A DNA stretch of 53,339 nt, taken from Clostridia bacterium (GTDB lineage: Bacteria; Bacillota; Clostridia; UBA1381). Below the pieces are notes generated by a model that was given only the letters and a program-made list of their open reading frames with translations, did no database searches and was not told where the DNA came from. The DNA is taken from positions 1-53,339 of the forward strand of contig JAFSXU010000046.1 in NCBI GenBank assembly GCA_017443895.1, given 5' to 3'. The position numbers and the translations under genes are program-made. Of the stretch, positions 8,087 through 16,875 are shown in pieces. Each line of letters opens with the position of its first letter. Position 1 is the stretch's first letter.

Positions 8087-9451
8087 CTATTGCTTTATAG
8101 CATTATATATCTTCTCAAAATGCATACCGTGCGATGCTTTGATTAACACTGCATCGCCCTCACATAATGCGCCCTTTACAAATTCGCAAGCCTCATCGGT
8201 TGTCATAAAGCTATGGGCATTTTTAAAGCCCAAATCCTTTGCGCCATCTGCGATATATTTTGCATTCTCGCCTGCGGTTATAAGCATATCTATTCCGTTA
8301 TCAACCACGCTCTTACCTAAAGCATAATGCGCATCTTTGGCATGGTCGCCCATTTCAAGCACATCGCCCAAAATTGCAACCAGCCTTTTTGCTTTTGCAG
8401 TCGGCATAAGCGAGAGTGCGGCACGGATAGAGTCGGGTGCGGCGTTATAGTAGTCCTTTATTAAGGTCATACCACGCACCTCCTCAACCTCTAAGCGGTT
8501 TTCGGTGAGCTTTGTATTTTTTATGCCCTCAATTGCGGTTTTAATATCAATTCCGCACACCTTGGCGGCACATATGGCGGCAAGCGCATTATACACATTA
8601 TGCGCGCCCGGGATAGTTACCTTTACGGGGTATTCCCTATTGTTAACCACCGCAACAAATTCCGTACCGTAAAGTCCGAAATCCTTTATATCCTTTGCAT
8701 ATACATCATTATCGGGGTTATCCTTACCGTAATAGATAACATCATATTCGCCCATGCCCTTGGTTTTTGAGAGGAATTTATCGTCACCGTTTACGATTAA
8801 GGTATTGCCCTTTTTAAATCGGTTTGTTATCTCCATTTTGGATTTGAAAATACCCTCTTGCGAGCCTAAGTTCTCAATATGCGACATACCGATATTTGTA
8901 ATGATTGCAATATCGGGGTTTACGATACTTGAAAGATAATCAATCTCACCAAAATGGCTCATACCCATTTCAATTACGGCGATTTTATGCTCCTTTTCAA
9001 TATCAAAAACGGTAAGCGGAACACCGATATGGTTATTAAAATTCTTCTGTGTTTTCATTGTACACACGCCTTGGTTCAGTGCGCTGTATACAATATCCTT
9101 TGTTGTGGTTTTTCCGACACTGCCCGTTATTGAAACGGTGAGGATATTATACTTTTCCTTATAAAATCTTGCAATGTCGCCAAGTGCTTTTAGTGTGTCA
9201 GGAACTTTTATAACGCAAACATCACTGTTTATTTCCACATCCTTATGAATAACTACAGCTTTTACGCCGTTCTTTATAGCGGATGGGATAAAATCATGAC
9301 CATCCCTGTCGCCAATAATGGGGACAAACAAAGCATTATCCCCCACCTTGCGTGAATCCGTAGTAACGGATTTAATTTCTGTATCGGCACTGCCATATAA
9401 CAATGTACCGCCTGTGGCTTCTACAATATCAGAAATATTTAAAACCTGCAT
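8087..9451 (-). CDS. murF: UDP-MurNAc-tripeptide--D-Ala-D-Ala ligase MurF
   Basis: A 454-residue ATP-dependent Mur ligase that adds D-Ala-D-Ala to the UDP-MurNAc-tripeptide, the last cytoplasmic step before MraY. The ATP loop is SITGSVGKTTTKD; the central domain shows AVIEMGMSHFGEI and NIGMSHIENLGS; the C-terminal Rossmann-like domain shows KDYYNAAPDSIRAAL and AILGDVLEMG. These last motifs separate MurF from MurC, MurD and MurE. AAGGAG lies upstream of the ATG. It follows murE by about 50 bp in the dcw transcript. Confidence 0.97.
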   Translation of the reverse strand: MQVLNISDIVEATGGTLLYGSADTEIKSVTTDSRKVGDNALFVPIIGDRDGHDFIPSAIKNGVKAVVIHKDVEINSDVCVIKVPDTLKALGDIARFYKEKYNILTVSITGSVGKTTTKDIVYSALNQGVCTMKTQKNFNNHIGVPLTVFDIEKEHKIAVIEMGMSHFGEIDYLSSIVNPDIAIITNIGMSHIENLGSQEGIFKSKMEITNRFKKGNTLIVNGDDKFLSKTKGMGEYDVIYYGKDNPDNDVYAKDIKDFGLYGTEFVAVVNNREYPVKVTIPGAHNVYNALAAICAAKVCGIDIKTAIEGIKNTKLTENRLEVEEVRGMTLIKDYYNAAPDSIRAALSLMPTAKAKRLVAILGDVLEMGDHAKDAHYALGKSVVDNGIDMLITAGENAKYIADGAKDLGFKNAHSFMTTDEACEFVKGALCEGDAVLIKASHGMHFEKIYNAIKQ

Positions 9452-9504
9452 TTTATACTCCTTATTATGATATAAGGGCGATTAAACAGTCGCCCTTATA
9501 CGAT

Positions 9505-10947
9505 TTATGCTTTTTTATTCAAATAGTTCCAGACAACGACTCTTTCATCAAAATCAAACTTTTCCTTGCCGATTATCTGATAAGTTTCCTGTCCCTTGCC
9601 TGCTAAGATTATTACATCGTCCTTCTTTGCAAAGTCAAGAGCGTAACCAATTGCCTCTCGCCTGTCAACGATAAGGGTATATTTACCGTCGGTTTTTTTC
9701 ATGCCCTCTTCTACCATTTCGACAATCCTTACAGGGTCCTCGGTTCGTGGGTTATCGGAGGTGATAATTGAGTAATCCGACAGCTTTCCTGCAATCTCGC
9801 CCATTATCGCACGCTTTGTATTGTCCCTGTCGCCGCCGCAGCCAAACAGAGTTATTACCCTACCTTTTGCAAATTCCTTAACAGCTCTTATTATGTTTTC
9901 AAGTCCGTCGGGGGTATGAGCATAGTCAATAATTACGGTATAGTCCGTATCGGTAGGCACTACCTCAACTCGTCCCATAACGCCCTTTGCCTCGTTTAAG
10001 CCGTTTTTGATAGTTTCTATATCAATTCCAAGCTCCAGCGCCGCGCCGATTGCGCATATCGCATTATAGACGCTGAACTTGCCCGGTATTCCGATATGGA
10101 TAGGATAGGTTTTTCCCTTGTATGTGATATTAAAATCGTCGCCCTTTGCATCAATTTTCATATCGCTTGCAACAAGGTCGCAATCCTTGGAAAAACCGAC
10201 CTTTAAAAATTCACAGTCTTTGCTTTGGACTATCTTTTGTCCGCCCTCATCGTCATAGTTTACAACGCCCTTTTCGCTTATATCAAAGAGCTTTGCCTTT
10301 GCCATGAGGTATTTTTCCATTGTCTTATGGAAATCGAGATGGTCCTGGGTAAGGTTTGTAAAGATACCCACATCAAACTTACAGCCGTAAACCCTGTCAA
10401 GCTCCAAAGCGTGTGAGGAAACCTCCATAACAACATACTCTGCATCGTTTTCAACCATTTCCGAAAACAGCTGCTGAAGCTCCAACGCGTTTGGCGTTGT
10501 AGGGGTGTTACTCTTTGTTACAAGCACCTTATCGCCGATAATATTCTGGTTTGTACCGATAACTCCGACTCTTTTACCTGCTGCCTCTAAAATGCTCTTT
10601 ACAAGGTAGGTAATTGTAGTTTTACCGTTTGTACCTGTTACGCCTATGAGCTTGAAACTCTTTGACGGGTTATTGTAAAACGCACATGAGAGCATTGCAA
10701 GCGCACGCCTTGAATTTTTGACATAGCACACAGGTATGGATACATCAATCTTATCCTCCGCAACGATCAATGCAGCGCCGTTTTCCTCAGCCATTTTTGC
10801 GTATTTATGGCCGTCTGACTCATATCCCTTTATACACACGAAAACATTGCCCTTTGTTACACTTCTTGAATCATATGCAATGCCTGTTATATCAACATCT
10901 TCATTATTCTCTAACCACTCGCTACCAAATAGCTTGGAATATAACAT
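9505..10947 (-). CDS. murE: UDP-MurNAc-L-Ala-D-Glu--meso-DAP ligase MurE
   Basis: A Mur ligase of 480 residues that adds the third amino acid of the stem peptide. The N-terminal domain ends before the ATP loop GVTGTNGKTTITYL; SSHALELDRVYG and NLTQDHLDFH follow; the C-terminal domain has DYAHTPDGLENI, LFGCGGDRDNTKR and SDNPRTEDP. The DNPR sequence is the known specificity motif for meso-diaminopimelate rather than lysine, so the wall is predicted to be meso-DAP type. The start was placed at ATG 10947, which has AAGGGGA at good spacing, rather than at an in-frame start six codons upstream. Confidence 0.96.
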   Translation of the reverse strand: MLYSKLFGSEWLENNEDVDITGIAYDSRSVTKGNVFVCIKGYESDGHKYAKMAEENGAALIVAEDKIDVSIPVCYVKNSRRALAMLSCAFYNNPSKSFKLIGVTGTNGKTTITYLVKSILEAAGKRVGVIGTNQNIIGDKVLVTKSNTPTTPNALELQQLFSEMVENDAEYVVMEVSSHALELDRVYGCKFDVGIFTNLTQDHLDFHKTMEKYLMAKAKLFDISEKGVVNYDDEGGQKIVQSKDCEFLKVGFSKDCDLVASDMKIDAKGDDFNITYKGKTYPIHIGIPGKFSVYNAICAIGAALELGIDIETIKNGLNEAKGVMGRVEVVPTDTDYTVIIDYAHTPDGLENIIRAVKEFAKGRVITLFGCGGDRDNTKRAIMGEIAGKLSDYSIITSDNPRTEDPVRIVEMVEEGMKKTDGKYTLIVDRREAIGYALDFAKKDDVIILAGKGQETYQIIGKEKFDFDERVVVWNYLNKKA

Positions 10948-10967
10948 TTTTGTGTCCCCTTTCAATC

Positions 10968-11002
10968 AATGCCGTCAAGTTAATATATAGCTTAATGACA
11001 TT
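10968..11002. repeat. Minimal palindromic element (spoVD-murE gap)
   Basis: An imperfect inverted repeat: AATGCCGTCAAG at 10968-10979 and the complement of AATGTCATTAAG at 10991-11002, with an 11-bp centre. The arms match the outer end of the element at 13441-13456, so this looks like a copy with almost no core. It sits just upstream of the murE ribosome binding site. Confidence 0.5.
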
Positions 11003-11032
11003 ACCTTTCAATACCTTTAGTACAGTAACACC

Positions 11033-13342
11033 TTAGTCCGATGCCACTTGTCTAAATTCCACACCGATTACGCTCCCACGCTGTACCAATTCGCCTGCCT
11101 TTGTACTCTGTGCAACGGAGTATGAGCCGTAAGCATTTGCGTGCCCTGCGCCTTCTACCTTAAAGTTTAGACTATACGCCTGGAGAATATCCCGTGCATC
11201 GGATACCGTTGCGCCGACAACATCGGGAACTTCAACCATAAGGTCGTCCTCGTCCATTTCTTCTGTATATAATATAACCGTTGAATTTTTAAGCAACATA
11301 TTTCCCGGCTGCGGAAGCTGGTTTAATACCGTTTCGCCGTCACCCACAACCCGTACCAAAAATCCCTGATCTGTAATTGCGCTCTGTGCTGAGGCTATAT
11401 CGTCCGATCTTACATCGGGTACCTCCACCGTTTCATCGGGTGTTTCGCCGTCGCCGTACTGCTTTTCAACACCTAAATAGTCAAGGATTTTTTCAATCAG
11501 CTCACCTGTAAGCGGTGCGGCGATTGTTCCGCCGTATTTATTGTCTATCTGAGGCTCGTCAAGCATAATAAGGCATACAATCTCGGGATCGTTTGCAGGT
11601 GCAAATCCGACAAAGGATGCAATTCGCTTGTTTGTGCCTCGAGGCATTTTCTCGGATGTTCCCGTCTTACCGCCGATTCTGCAACCCTTTACATATGCGT
11701 TTTTACCTGTTGCATTGGGGTCTGATACGACAGACTCCAAAATCTCACGCATTTTTGCGGAGGTTTCCTCAGATATTACTCTGTTTATTATCTGTGGTTC
11801 GTAATTTTTTATTACTCCGTCCTCGTTGCGGATTTCGGCAACTATATGCGGTTTCATTCTGACACCGCCGTTTATAACAGCCGAAATTGCCGTTATAAGC
11901 TGGATAGGCGTTACCTGAATACCCTGACCGAATGCCGATGTTGCAAGGTCAACCTCGCTCATTGTACCCGAATATGAAATACTTGACGATTCTCCGCCAA
12001 GCTCAATGCCTGTGGGAGCGTTAAGTCCGAATGCGTTAAAGTATTCCTTAAACTTATCCGAGCCCAATTTCATACCAAGCTCCATAAATACAGGGTTACA
12101 AGAATTTTTAACACCCTCGGCAAAGGTTTCTGCACCGTGTCCGTCCTTATTTGCACAGGAAATGTTTCTGTCTGCAACTATCTTAAAGCCCGGGCAAAAA
12201 TATGTAGAGCTGTCGTCTGCAATATGCTCCTCAAGCGCCGCCGCCGCGGTTATAATCTTAAAGGTCGAGCCCGGCTCATACGAGTCTGAAATCGCCTTGT
12301 TTCGCCACATTTTTGTTCTTAAAAAGCTTATCTGTTCATCACTCAAGCCATCAACGCCTGTAGCTTCAGGTGCTTTTGTAGGCTTTGGAGTGGCGTCTGC
12401 GTCCTCGTCCTCCTCGGTTTCTTCTTCCTCTTCTTCCTCATCAAACTGACCGTATTCTTTTAAGTACTCGTAAAATTTCTCAACATTATACGGGTCATTT
12501 GAATCAAAATCGGGTTTTGTTGACATGGCAAGGATTTCGCCTGTTTTTGGGTTCATAACAATTCCTGCCGCGCCCTCTTTTAGCTGATCCTCCTCGACCG
12601 CCTTTTCAAGCAGTGACTCCAAGAAATGCTGTATTGTTTCATCAATCGTCAGCACCACATCCGCACCGCTTTTTGCCGCCTGCATATATTCTGCCTGCTG
12701 TTCTAAAAGCGTTTTTCCCGTTGCGGTCTTGTTTGCGGTTATAAAGCCCGGCTTTCCCAAAAGCGCATCATTAAACGCAAGCTCAATTCCGCCCGTACCC
12801 TCCGAGTCGGAATTTACAATTCCTAAAACCGTTGATGCAACATTATAGGGGTAATACCTCTTTGTTCCGTCCTCAAAGTATATACCCGACAGAGCCTTTG
12901 CAATACTCTCGTTCTTGTCAAAGTCCATAAGCTCCTTTATACTCTCAACCTCCTCGGTTGATAACTGCTTCTTTATGGACTGATAGCTCGAATTTGCCGT
13001 AAGCTGTTTATAAATCTTTTGCGAATCCATATTAAGGATTAAGGACAGCTTTTGTGATGCAACCTTTACATCGCCTCGACTTTGTACATCCTGCGGATTG
13101 CAGATAAGATTATACGCCGATGCCGACTCTGCAAGCACATTGCCGTTGCGATCATAAATCTTACCACGCATAGTCGTAATGGCAGTTGTTGACTGTTGCT
13201 GGTTTGCTACAATCCTGCTCATTTCGTTGCCGCGGATAATCTGCCAGTAGCAAAGCCTTAAAACTAACGCCGCAAAGCAAGCAAGGGCAATTACTATCAT
13301 TACCCTTGTTTTCCTCTTTATATCATTTAATGATGGTATCAT
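11033..13342 (-). CDS. spoVD: Class B penicillin-binding protein with two PASTA domains (SpoVD/FtsI type)
   Basis: A 769-residue transpeptidase that cross-links peptidoglycan with the SEDS partner. It has one N-terminal membrane anchor (about 12-32), a PBP dimerisation domain starting at TMRGKIYDRNGNVLAES, and the transpeptidase motifs STFK (S359-K362), SCN (414-416) and KTG (559-561). Two PASTA repeats follow, at about 640-695 (EVPDVRSDD) and 703-765 (EVPDVVGAT). An unusual insert at about 301-330 is a run of Glu/Asp followed by TPKPTKAPEAT, placed before the active-site serine. PASTA domains on a dcw-encoded class B PBP suggest SpoVD, but the gene may be the only division PBP here; the symbol is therefore tentative. 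Spacing to murE is 85 bp. Confidence 0.93.
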   Translation of the reverse strand: MIPSLNDIKRKTRVMIVIALACFAALVLRLCYWQIIRGNEMSRIVANQQQSTTAITTMRGKIYDRNGNVLAESASAYNLICNPQDVQSRGDVKVASQKLSLILNMDSQKIYKQLTANSSYQSIKKQLSTEEVESIKELMDFDKNESIAKALSGIYFEDGTKRYYPYNVASTVLGIVNSDSEGTGGIELAFNDALLGKPGFITANKTATGKTLLEQQAEYMQAAKSGADVVLTIDETIQHFLESLLEKAVEEDQLKEGAAGIVMNPKTGEILAMSTKPDFDSNDPYNVEKFYEYLKEYGQFDEEEEEEETEEDEDADATPKPTKAPEATGVDGLSDEQISFLRTKMWRNKAISDSYEPGSTFKIITAAAALEEHIADDSSTYFCPGFKIVADRNISCANKDGHGAETFAEGVKNSCNPVFMELGMKLGSDKFKEYFNAFGLNAPTGIELGGESSSISYSGTMSEVDLATSAFGQGIQVTPIQLITAISAVINGGVRMKPHIVAEIRNEDGVIKNYEPQIINRVISEETSAKMREILESVVSDPNATGKNAYVKGCRIGGKTGTSEKMPRGTNKRIASFVGFAPANDPEIVCLIMLDEPQIDNKYGGTIAAPLTGELIEKILDYLGVEKQYGDGETPDETVEVPDVRSDDIASAQSAITDQGFLVRVVGDGETVLNQLPQPGNMLLKNSTVILYTEEMDEDDLMVEVPDVVGATVSDARDILQAYSLNFKVEGAGHANAYGSYSVAQSTKAGELVQRGSVIGVEFRQVASD

Positions 13343-13366
13343 AAAATGCCATCTCCTTATTATTTT

Positions 13367-13456
13367 AGTGTTGTCACGCTAATCGAATAAGACTCGTCAG
13401 CCACCACGATTGGTGTCAGCCGAGTTGCCATAAACATATGTTAACTTGGTGACATT
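13367..13456. repeat. Small palindromic intergenic element, copy 2 (ftsL-spoVD gap)
   Basis: The core at 13392-13425 is ACTCG-TCAGC-CACC-N6-GGTG-TCAGC-CGAGT, the reverse complement pattern of the core at 6767-6800. Outer inverted ends are GTGTTGTCACGCTAA and TTAACTTGGTGACATT. A separate dispersed sequence follows at 13505-13541. Confidence 0.75.
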
Positions 13457-13504
13457 TCTTATTATTCTAATGTTATATAACCAAATTCCAAAGTGCAAGT
13501 ATAA

Positions 13505-13541
13505 ATAATGAATAATTATTGTAGAAAAATCTCCGATTTTT
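13505..13541. repeat. Dispersed 37-bp repeat with a small hairpin, copy 1
   Basis: The stretch ending in GAAAAATCTCCGATTTTTC, which has an 8-bp stem, is repeated with two mismatches at 45732-45768. It lies in the AT-rich gap between spoVD and ftsL; nothing else is seen in that gap apart from short repeats of the type TATTCACTATTCACTATTA. Confidence 0.6.
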
Positions 13542-13601
13542 CCTCCTTACCTATTCACTATTCACTATTACCTATTACTTATTTACATACGCCTACACTT
13601 G

Positions 13602-14093
13602 TCATTCTATGCTGAAAACCCGTACAATATGACTTCCTACTCCTTTAAAGAACGCCATAACCCTGTTTCCGACTCCCTCAACCTCGCCTGCTGTTGTTTC
13701 CGTAACATCATCAGACTTGACATTTACATATATTGTTTGATACGATTCAGGACGCTGCATACCCAATCTCGTAGTTGCAATTCTCTCTATCTCTCCTAAA
13801 TCAATGCTCTGCTCAAGTTCAAATATCTTCTGAGAGCTTATAGCCTCCTGTGCCGATAACTCCCTTGTTAACTCCCTTACATGCTGACGGGTTTCATGCA
13901 CGGCAACAAATTCCGAAATCATAAAACCTGCCGAAACTGACATCACAACAACAGCGACCATTCTTTTAATGTTACGCTTTCTGTTAAGCATCGCTTCTGT
14001 GTTCCTTCTGACTCTGACCGCTTGTCTTTTTTTCTTTTTAGTTTTTACTGTTTTATATTCATAATCCTTTAACGCAAGGTTTCCATATTCCAC
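13602..14093 (-). CDS. ftsL: FtsL-like cell division protein
   Basis: A 163-residue bitopic protein. It has a strongly basic cytoplasmic N-terminus (TKKKKRQAVRVRRN), one membrane segment at about 45-63 (MVAVVVMSVSAGFMISEFV) and an extracellular coiled coil (about 68-98), followed by EIERIATTRLGMQRPE, the part of FtsL-type proteins that precedes the conserved RLGM-P motif. FtsL forms a complex with FtsB/DivIC and FtsQ/DivIB and controls the division transpeptidase. Sequence identity in this family is low, so the call rests on topology, motif and position between rsmH and the PBP gene. The C-terminal 40 residues beyond the motif are longer than usual. Confidence 0.85.
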   Translation of the reverse strand: MEYGNLALKDYEYKTVKTKKKKRQAVRVRRNTEAMLNRKRNIKRMVAVVVMSVSAGFMISEFVAVHETRQHVRELTRELSAQEAISSQKIFELEQSIDLGEIERIATTRLGMQRPESYQTIYVNVKSDDVTETTAGEVEGVGNRVMAFFKGVGSHIVRVFSIE

Positions 14094-14098
14094 AGTTT

Positions 14099-15037
14099 TT
14101 ACCCCACTATTTTTTCAATAACTCTAAGTTTTGCGCTTTTTGATCGGGAGTTTAGCTCTAACTCCTCGTCTCTTGGCAATACGGGCTTTCTTGAAATGAT
14201 TTTAACCGTTGGTTTCCTGCCACACACGCATACGGGAAAGCTCTTCGGGCATGTACAACCTGTTGCCAAATCCTTGAATGTGTTTTTCACAATCCTGTCC
14301 TCAAGGGAATGGAATGTAATTATTGCCAGTCTTCCGCCGGGTTCTATAACCGTTACAAAATCGCGTATAGCCCTATCCAATATTTTAAGCTCGTTATTTA
14401 CCTCTATCCTGATAGCCTGAAAAATTCGTTTTGCAGGATGCCCGCCCGTAAGCCTTGCCTTTTGAGGAATTGCCGATTTTATTATATCAACAAGCTCAAA
14501 GGTGGTATTTATAGGTGTCGTTTCCCGCTTTTTTACTATAAATTCCGCAATTCGTTTTGACCAATTCTCCTCACCGTAGCTATAGAAAATGTTTGTCAGC
14601 TCGTCTTGGCTGTATGTGTTTACCACATCATATGCGCTCAAATTATCGTCTTTATTCATACGCATATCAAGCGGTGCATCGTGCATATACGAAAACCCAC
14701 GCTCGCCGTTATCAAGCTGGTATGAGCTTACGCCAAGATCCAATACCGCACCGTTAATCTTTTCTATACCTAAATTTTCAAGAATTGATAATACATTTGA
14801 AAAATTGTCGTTTACAAAGCTTACCCTGCCGTCAAATTCCATGAGCCTTTTTTTCGCCGCCGCAATTGCCTCTTTGTCCCTGTCGATACCGACAAGACGC
14901 ACACTATCGCTTCGCCTTAAAATCTCATATGAATGACCGCCGCCGCCCAAGGTCCCGTCAACATATATGCCGTTATCCGTGACCTTTAAGGCGTCTACGC
15001 TCTCACCAAGCAATACGGAAATATGCTTAAATTCCAT
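14099..15037 (-). CDS. rsmH: 16S rRNA (cytosine-1402-N4)-methyltransferase RsmH
   Basis: S-adenosylmethionine-dependent methyltransferase acting on N4 of C1402 in the decoding centre of 16S rRNA. Motif I is [46 protein letters not shown] and the C-terminal [12 protein letters not shown] are all typical of MraW/RsmH. The length (312 residues) is normal. The start was set at ATG 15037 ([10 protein letters not shown]), which follows GCGAGG by five bases; a GTG two codons earlier overlaps that site. It is 11 bp from mraZ and 5 bp from ftsL. Confidence 0.96.
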   Translation of the reverse strand: MEFKHISVLLGESVDALKVTDNGIYVDGTLGGGGHSYEILRRSDSVRLVGIDRDKEAIAAAKKRLMEFDGRVSFVNDNFSNVLSILENLGIEKINGAVLDLGVSSYQLDNGERGFSYMHDAPLDMRMNKDDNLSAYDVVNTYSQDELTNIFYSYGEENWSKRIAEFIVKKRETTPINTTFELVDIIKSAIPQKARLTGGHPAKRIFQAIRIEVNNELKILDRAIRDFVTVIEPGGRLAIITFHSLEDRIVKNTFKDLATGCTCPKSFPVCVCGRKPTVKIISRKPVLPRDEELELNSRSKSAKLRVIEKIVG

Positions 15038-15048
15038 AAGCACCTCGC

Positions 15049-15492
15049 CTAAATATTTAAGTCATACTTTAAAATGCCGTCTAAAATTATATCGTCGGAT
15101 AATCCGCTCTGATACTCATTCCATGCATTGGCATCCCAAAGCTCAAGCCTTGTATTTGCGCCGACCAGCACCACATCTTTTAAAAGATGTGCATAGTCTA
15201 TAAGCCTCTTTGCAATTGCAACCCTGCCCTGCTTGTCCACAGAACACGCCGTTGCCTTGCCGAAAAACAGCCTTACAAACGCCGCCGCATTTTTATCTGT
15301 TGCGGTCGGAAGCAGGTTAATCTTCTGGCTCATCAGCGCCCATTCTTCTTCTGTGTAAATATAGAGACACCTCTCAGACGGCGATTGCGTAACATACACA
15401 GTTGTACCCAAAATCTCACGGATTTTGCTGGGCATTATAATTCTGCCGTGATCATCTAACTGTCTTTCGTATTCGTCAACAAAATTAGCCAC
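15049..15492 (-). CDS. mraZ: MraZ transcriptional regulator / division protein
   Basis: First gene of the dcw transcript. MraZ is an AbrB-like DNA-binding protein that forms a ring and controls its own operon. Two SpoVT/AbrB-like halves are visible: [22 protein letters not shown] and [22 protein letters not shown], each with the D-x-x-G-R signature. The start is uncertain. GTG 15492 gives 147 residues and an N-terminus ([11 protein letters not shown]) like that of other MraZ proteins, with AAAGG about 12 bases upstream. ATG 15570 would add 26 residues and has GGGGAG only four bases away. Family length and the position of the promoter favour the GTG. Confidence 0.92.
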   Translation of the reverse strand: MANFVDEYERQLDDHGRIIMPSKIREILGTTVYVTQSPSERCLYIYTEEEWALMSQKINLLPTATDKNAAAFVRLFFGKATACSVDKQGRVAIAKRLIDYAHLLKDVVLVGANTRLELWDANAWNEYQSGLSDDIILDGILKYDLNI

Positions 15493-15569
15493 CGTATATG
15501 CACCGCCTTTCTGAAAAAATAATCTCCAATAAAGAGTATTTTGAAACAATTTCTCTCCAAATCGCTCCA

Positions 15570-15588
15570 TTTTACTCCCCACAGAACC
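15570..15588 (-). promoter_or_regulatory. Possible MraZ box region
   Basis: Downstream of the -10 hexamer the minus strand carries TGG-centred motifs at 8-12 bp spacing (AAAATGG, GTGGGG, AAAATGG, ATTTGG), running slightly beyond these coordinates on both sides. MraZ proteins are known to bind TGG(G)-containing repeats at their own promoter. The match here is loose, so this is a suggestion from position and pattern only. Confidence 0.3.
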
Positions 15589-15617
15589 ATTTTACACTAT
15601 TTTTTTTAAAAAGGCAA
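15589..15617 (-). promoter_or_regulatory. Sigma-A-type promoter of the dcw cluster
   Basis: Read on the minus strand: TTGCCT, a 17-bp spacer, then TAAAAT. Start of transcription is expected near 15582. This is the only convincing promoter seen upstream of mraZ, and the genes down to hisS follow without a terminator-like structure. Confidence 0.75.
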
Positions 15618-15912
15618 TAACTTTGTAAAATTTTTTTTACATTTTATAGAAATTTTTTTGTTTTTTTCATTTCACTTGCCAACACCCCGTTTATGAGGTA
15701 TAATGTTAAAAATGAAAAGGCATTTAAAAACTATATATTGTTTACATAAAACATATATCTACACAATATATAGTTTATATATACTATTGTAACATAATTG
15801 TTTCAAAAAGTGAACAGTATTTTAAATTTATATTTCATAAATATTACAGCCATATTTTTGGATTTTTGGGCAATTTGACAATAGGGCATTCAGCATGAAA
15901 GGATGATGAAAA
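15618..15912. other. AT-rich divergent intergenic region, mraZ/lgt
   Basis: About 295 bp between the mraZ promoter and lgt. It contains T-rich runs (15600-15665), the long inverted repeat listed separately, and a TTGACA at 15875-15880 that has no good -10 partner before the lgt start. No open frame of interest is seen. The lgt promoter could not be placed with confidence. Confidence 0.6.
15728..15776. repeat. Perfect 14-bp inverted repeat upstream of lgt
   Basis: AAACTATATATTGT (15728-15741) and ACAATATATAGTTT (15763-15776) are exact complements separated by 21 bp. It is not followed by a T-run on either strand, so it is not an ordinary terminator. Arms two helical turns apart would suit a dimeric or tetrameric DNA-binding protein, but no regulator is encoded beside it. 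Confidence 0.7.
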
Positions 15913-16704
15913 ATGAATACAATTTCGTTCCCGAAATTGGGGATAACTCTAAATATTGCACCCGAGGCATTTTATATCGGGCAAAAGCCGATATATTGGT
16001 ATGCAATCATTATAATGTCGGGATTTTTGCTGGCATTTTTGTTTGTGTGGAGTGGCTGCAAAAAAAGAGGCTTAGAGCGAGAGAATTTACTTGATATTTC
16101 GCTCTACGGCTTGATTTTCGGGATATTGGGCGCAAGGATTTACTATGTATTGTTTGCACTTGATGAATTTGACGGATTTTTGGATATGATACAAATCTGG
16201 AACGGCGGACTTGCGATATACGGCGGAATTATAGCAGGAATTATCACCGCATTTATATATTGCAAGGTTAAGGGCTTGTCAGTTTTAAACACCTTTGATG
16301 TATGCTGCGGAGGTTTGTTTATAGGTCAGGCGGTAGGCAGGTTCGGAAACTTTGTAAATGCCGAGGTTTACGGCAGGGTTACAAATCTCCCCTGGGGTAT
16401 GACGATAAACGGATACGGACCTGTACACCCTCTGTTTTTATACGAGTCGGTCTGGAATTTGCTGGGGCTTTTAATTCTGATATTGACAAGAGATAAAAAG
16501 ACCGCAAACGGACAGGTATTTTGCTTTTACCTGTTCTGGTATTCCTTGGGCAGATTGTTTTTGGAGGGACTAAGGGACAGCGAATTTGTGCTATACCTTA
16601 TCCCGAATGTTTTGGGCATTTCGCAAGCCGTTGCAATCGGCGCAATGATTTTTGCGGTTTTGTTGTTTGTAACGGTAACAAAAAATAAAAAAGCGGAAAA
16701 ATAA
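15913..16704 (+). CDS. lgt: Prolipoprotein diacylglyceryl transferase Lgt
   Basis: A 263-residue membrane enzyme that transfers diacylglycerol from phosphatidylglycerol to the lipobox cysteine of prelipoproteins. About seven membrane segments are present. The Lgt signature GRFGNFVNAEVYGRVTNLPWG is intact, as are IWNGGLAIYGGIIAG and the C-terminal LGRLFLEGLRDSE. AAAGGATG precedes the ATG. It is divergent from the dcw cluster. Its TAA stop is formed by the first three bases of the inverted-repeat element that begins at 16702. Confidence 0.97.
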   Translation: MNTISFPKLGITLNIAPEAFYIGQKPIYWYAIIIMSGFLLAFLFVWSGCKKRGLERENLLDISLYGLIFGILGARIYYVLFALDEFDGFLDMIQIWNGGLAIYGGIIAGIITAFIYCKVKGLSVLNTFDVCCGGLFIGQAVGRFGNFVNAEVYGRVTNLPWGMTINGYGPVHPLFLYESVWNLLGLLILILTRDKKTANGQVFCFYLFWYSLGRLFLEGLRDSEFVLYLIPNVLGISQAVAIGAMIFAVLLFVTVTKNKKAEK

Positions 16705-16870
16705 ATTTTGGTTTAGATGCGTAAATGGGTACCACAATTTGTAGGGGAGGGTTTCCATGCCCTCCCGTTCCCAATATGCGTTGTCGGGGATGCGGACAGG
16801 CACCGAGACCTGTCCCTACAACCCATACCAATTTACGGTTTTTCAAAACGGTACGCTAAACAAAAATTTA
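16702..16870. repeat. Inverted-repeat element (TAAATTTTGGTTTA family), copy 1
   Basis: A 169-bp element with ends TAAATTTTGGTTTA and TAAACAAAAATTTA. Inside are two hairpins, GGAGGGTTTCCATGCCCTCC and GGACAGG/CCTGTCC, joined by a conserved AATATGCGTTGTCGGGG linker. Other copies: 18298-18466 (opposite orientation), 37118-37285 and 45791-45948. It has no coding capacity and looks like a miniature inverted-repeat transposable element whose ends start and stop with TA. Confidence 0.88.
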
Positions 16871-16875
16871 TCCGT

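Noticed and set aside
12006-12449. 147-codon plus-strand frame with a poly-Ser end inside the PBP gene
   Set aside because: It is antisense to the transpeptidase domain; the Ser run is the complement of the Glu-rich insert.
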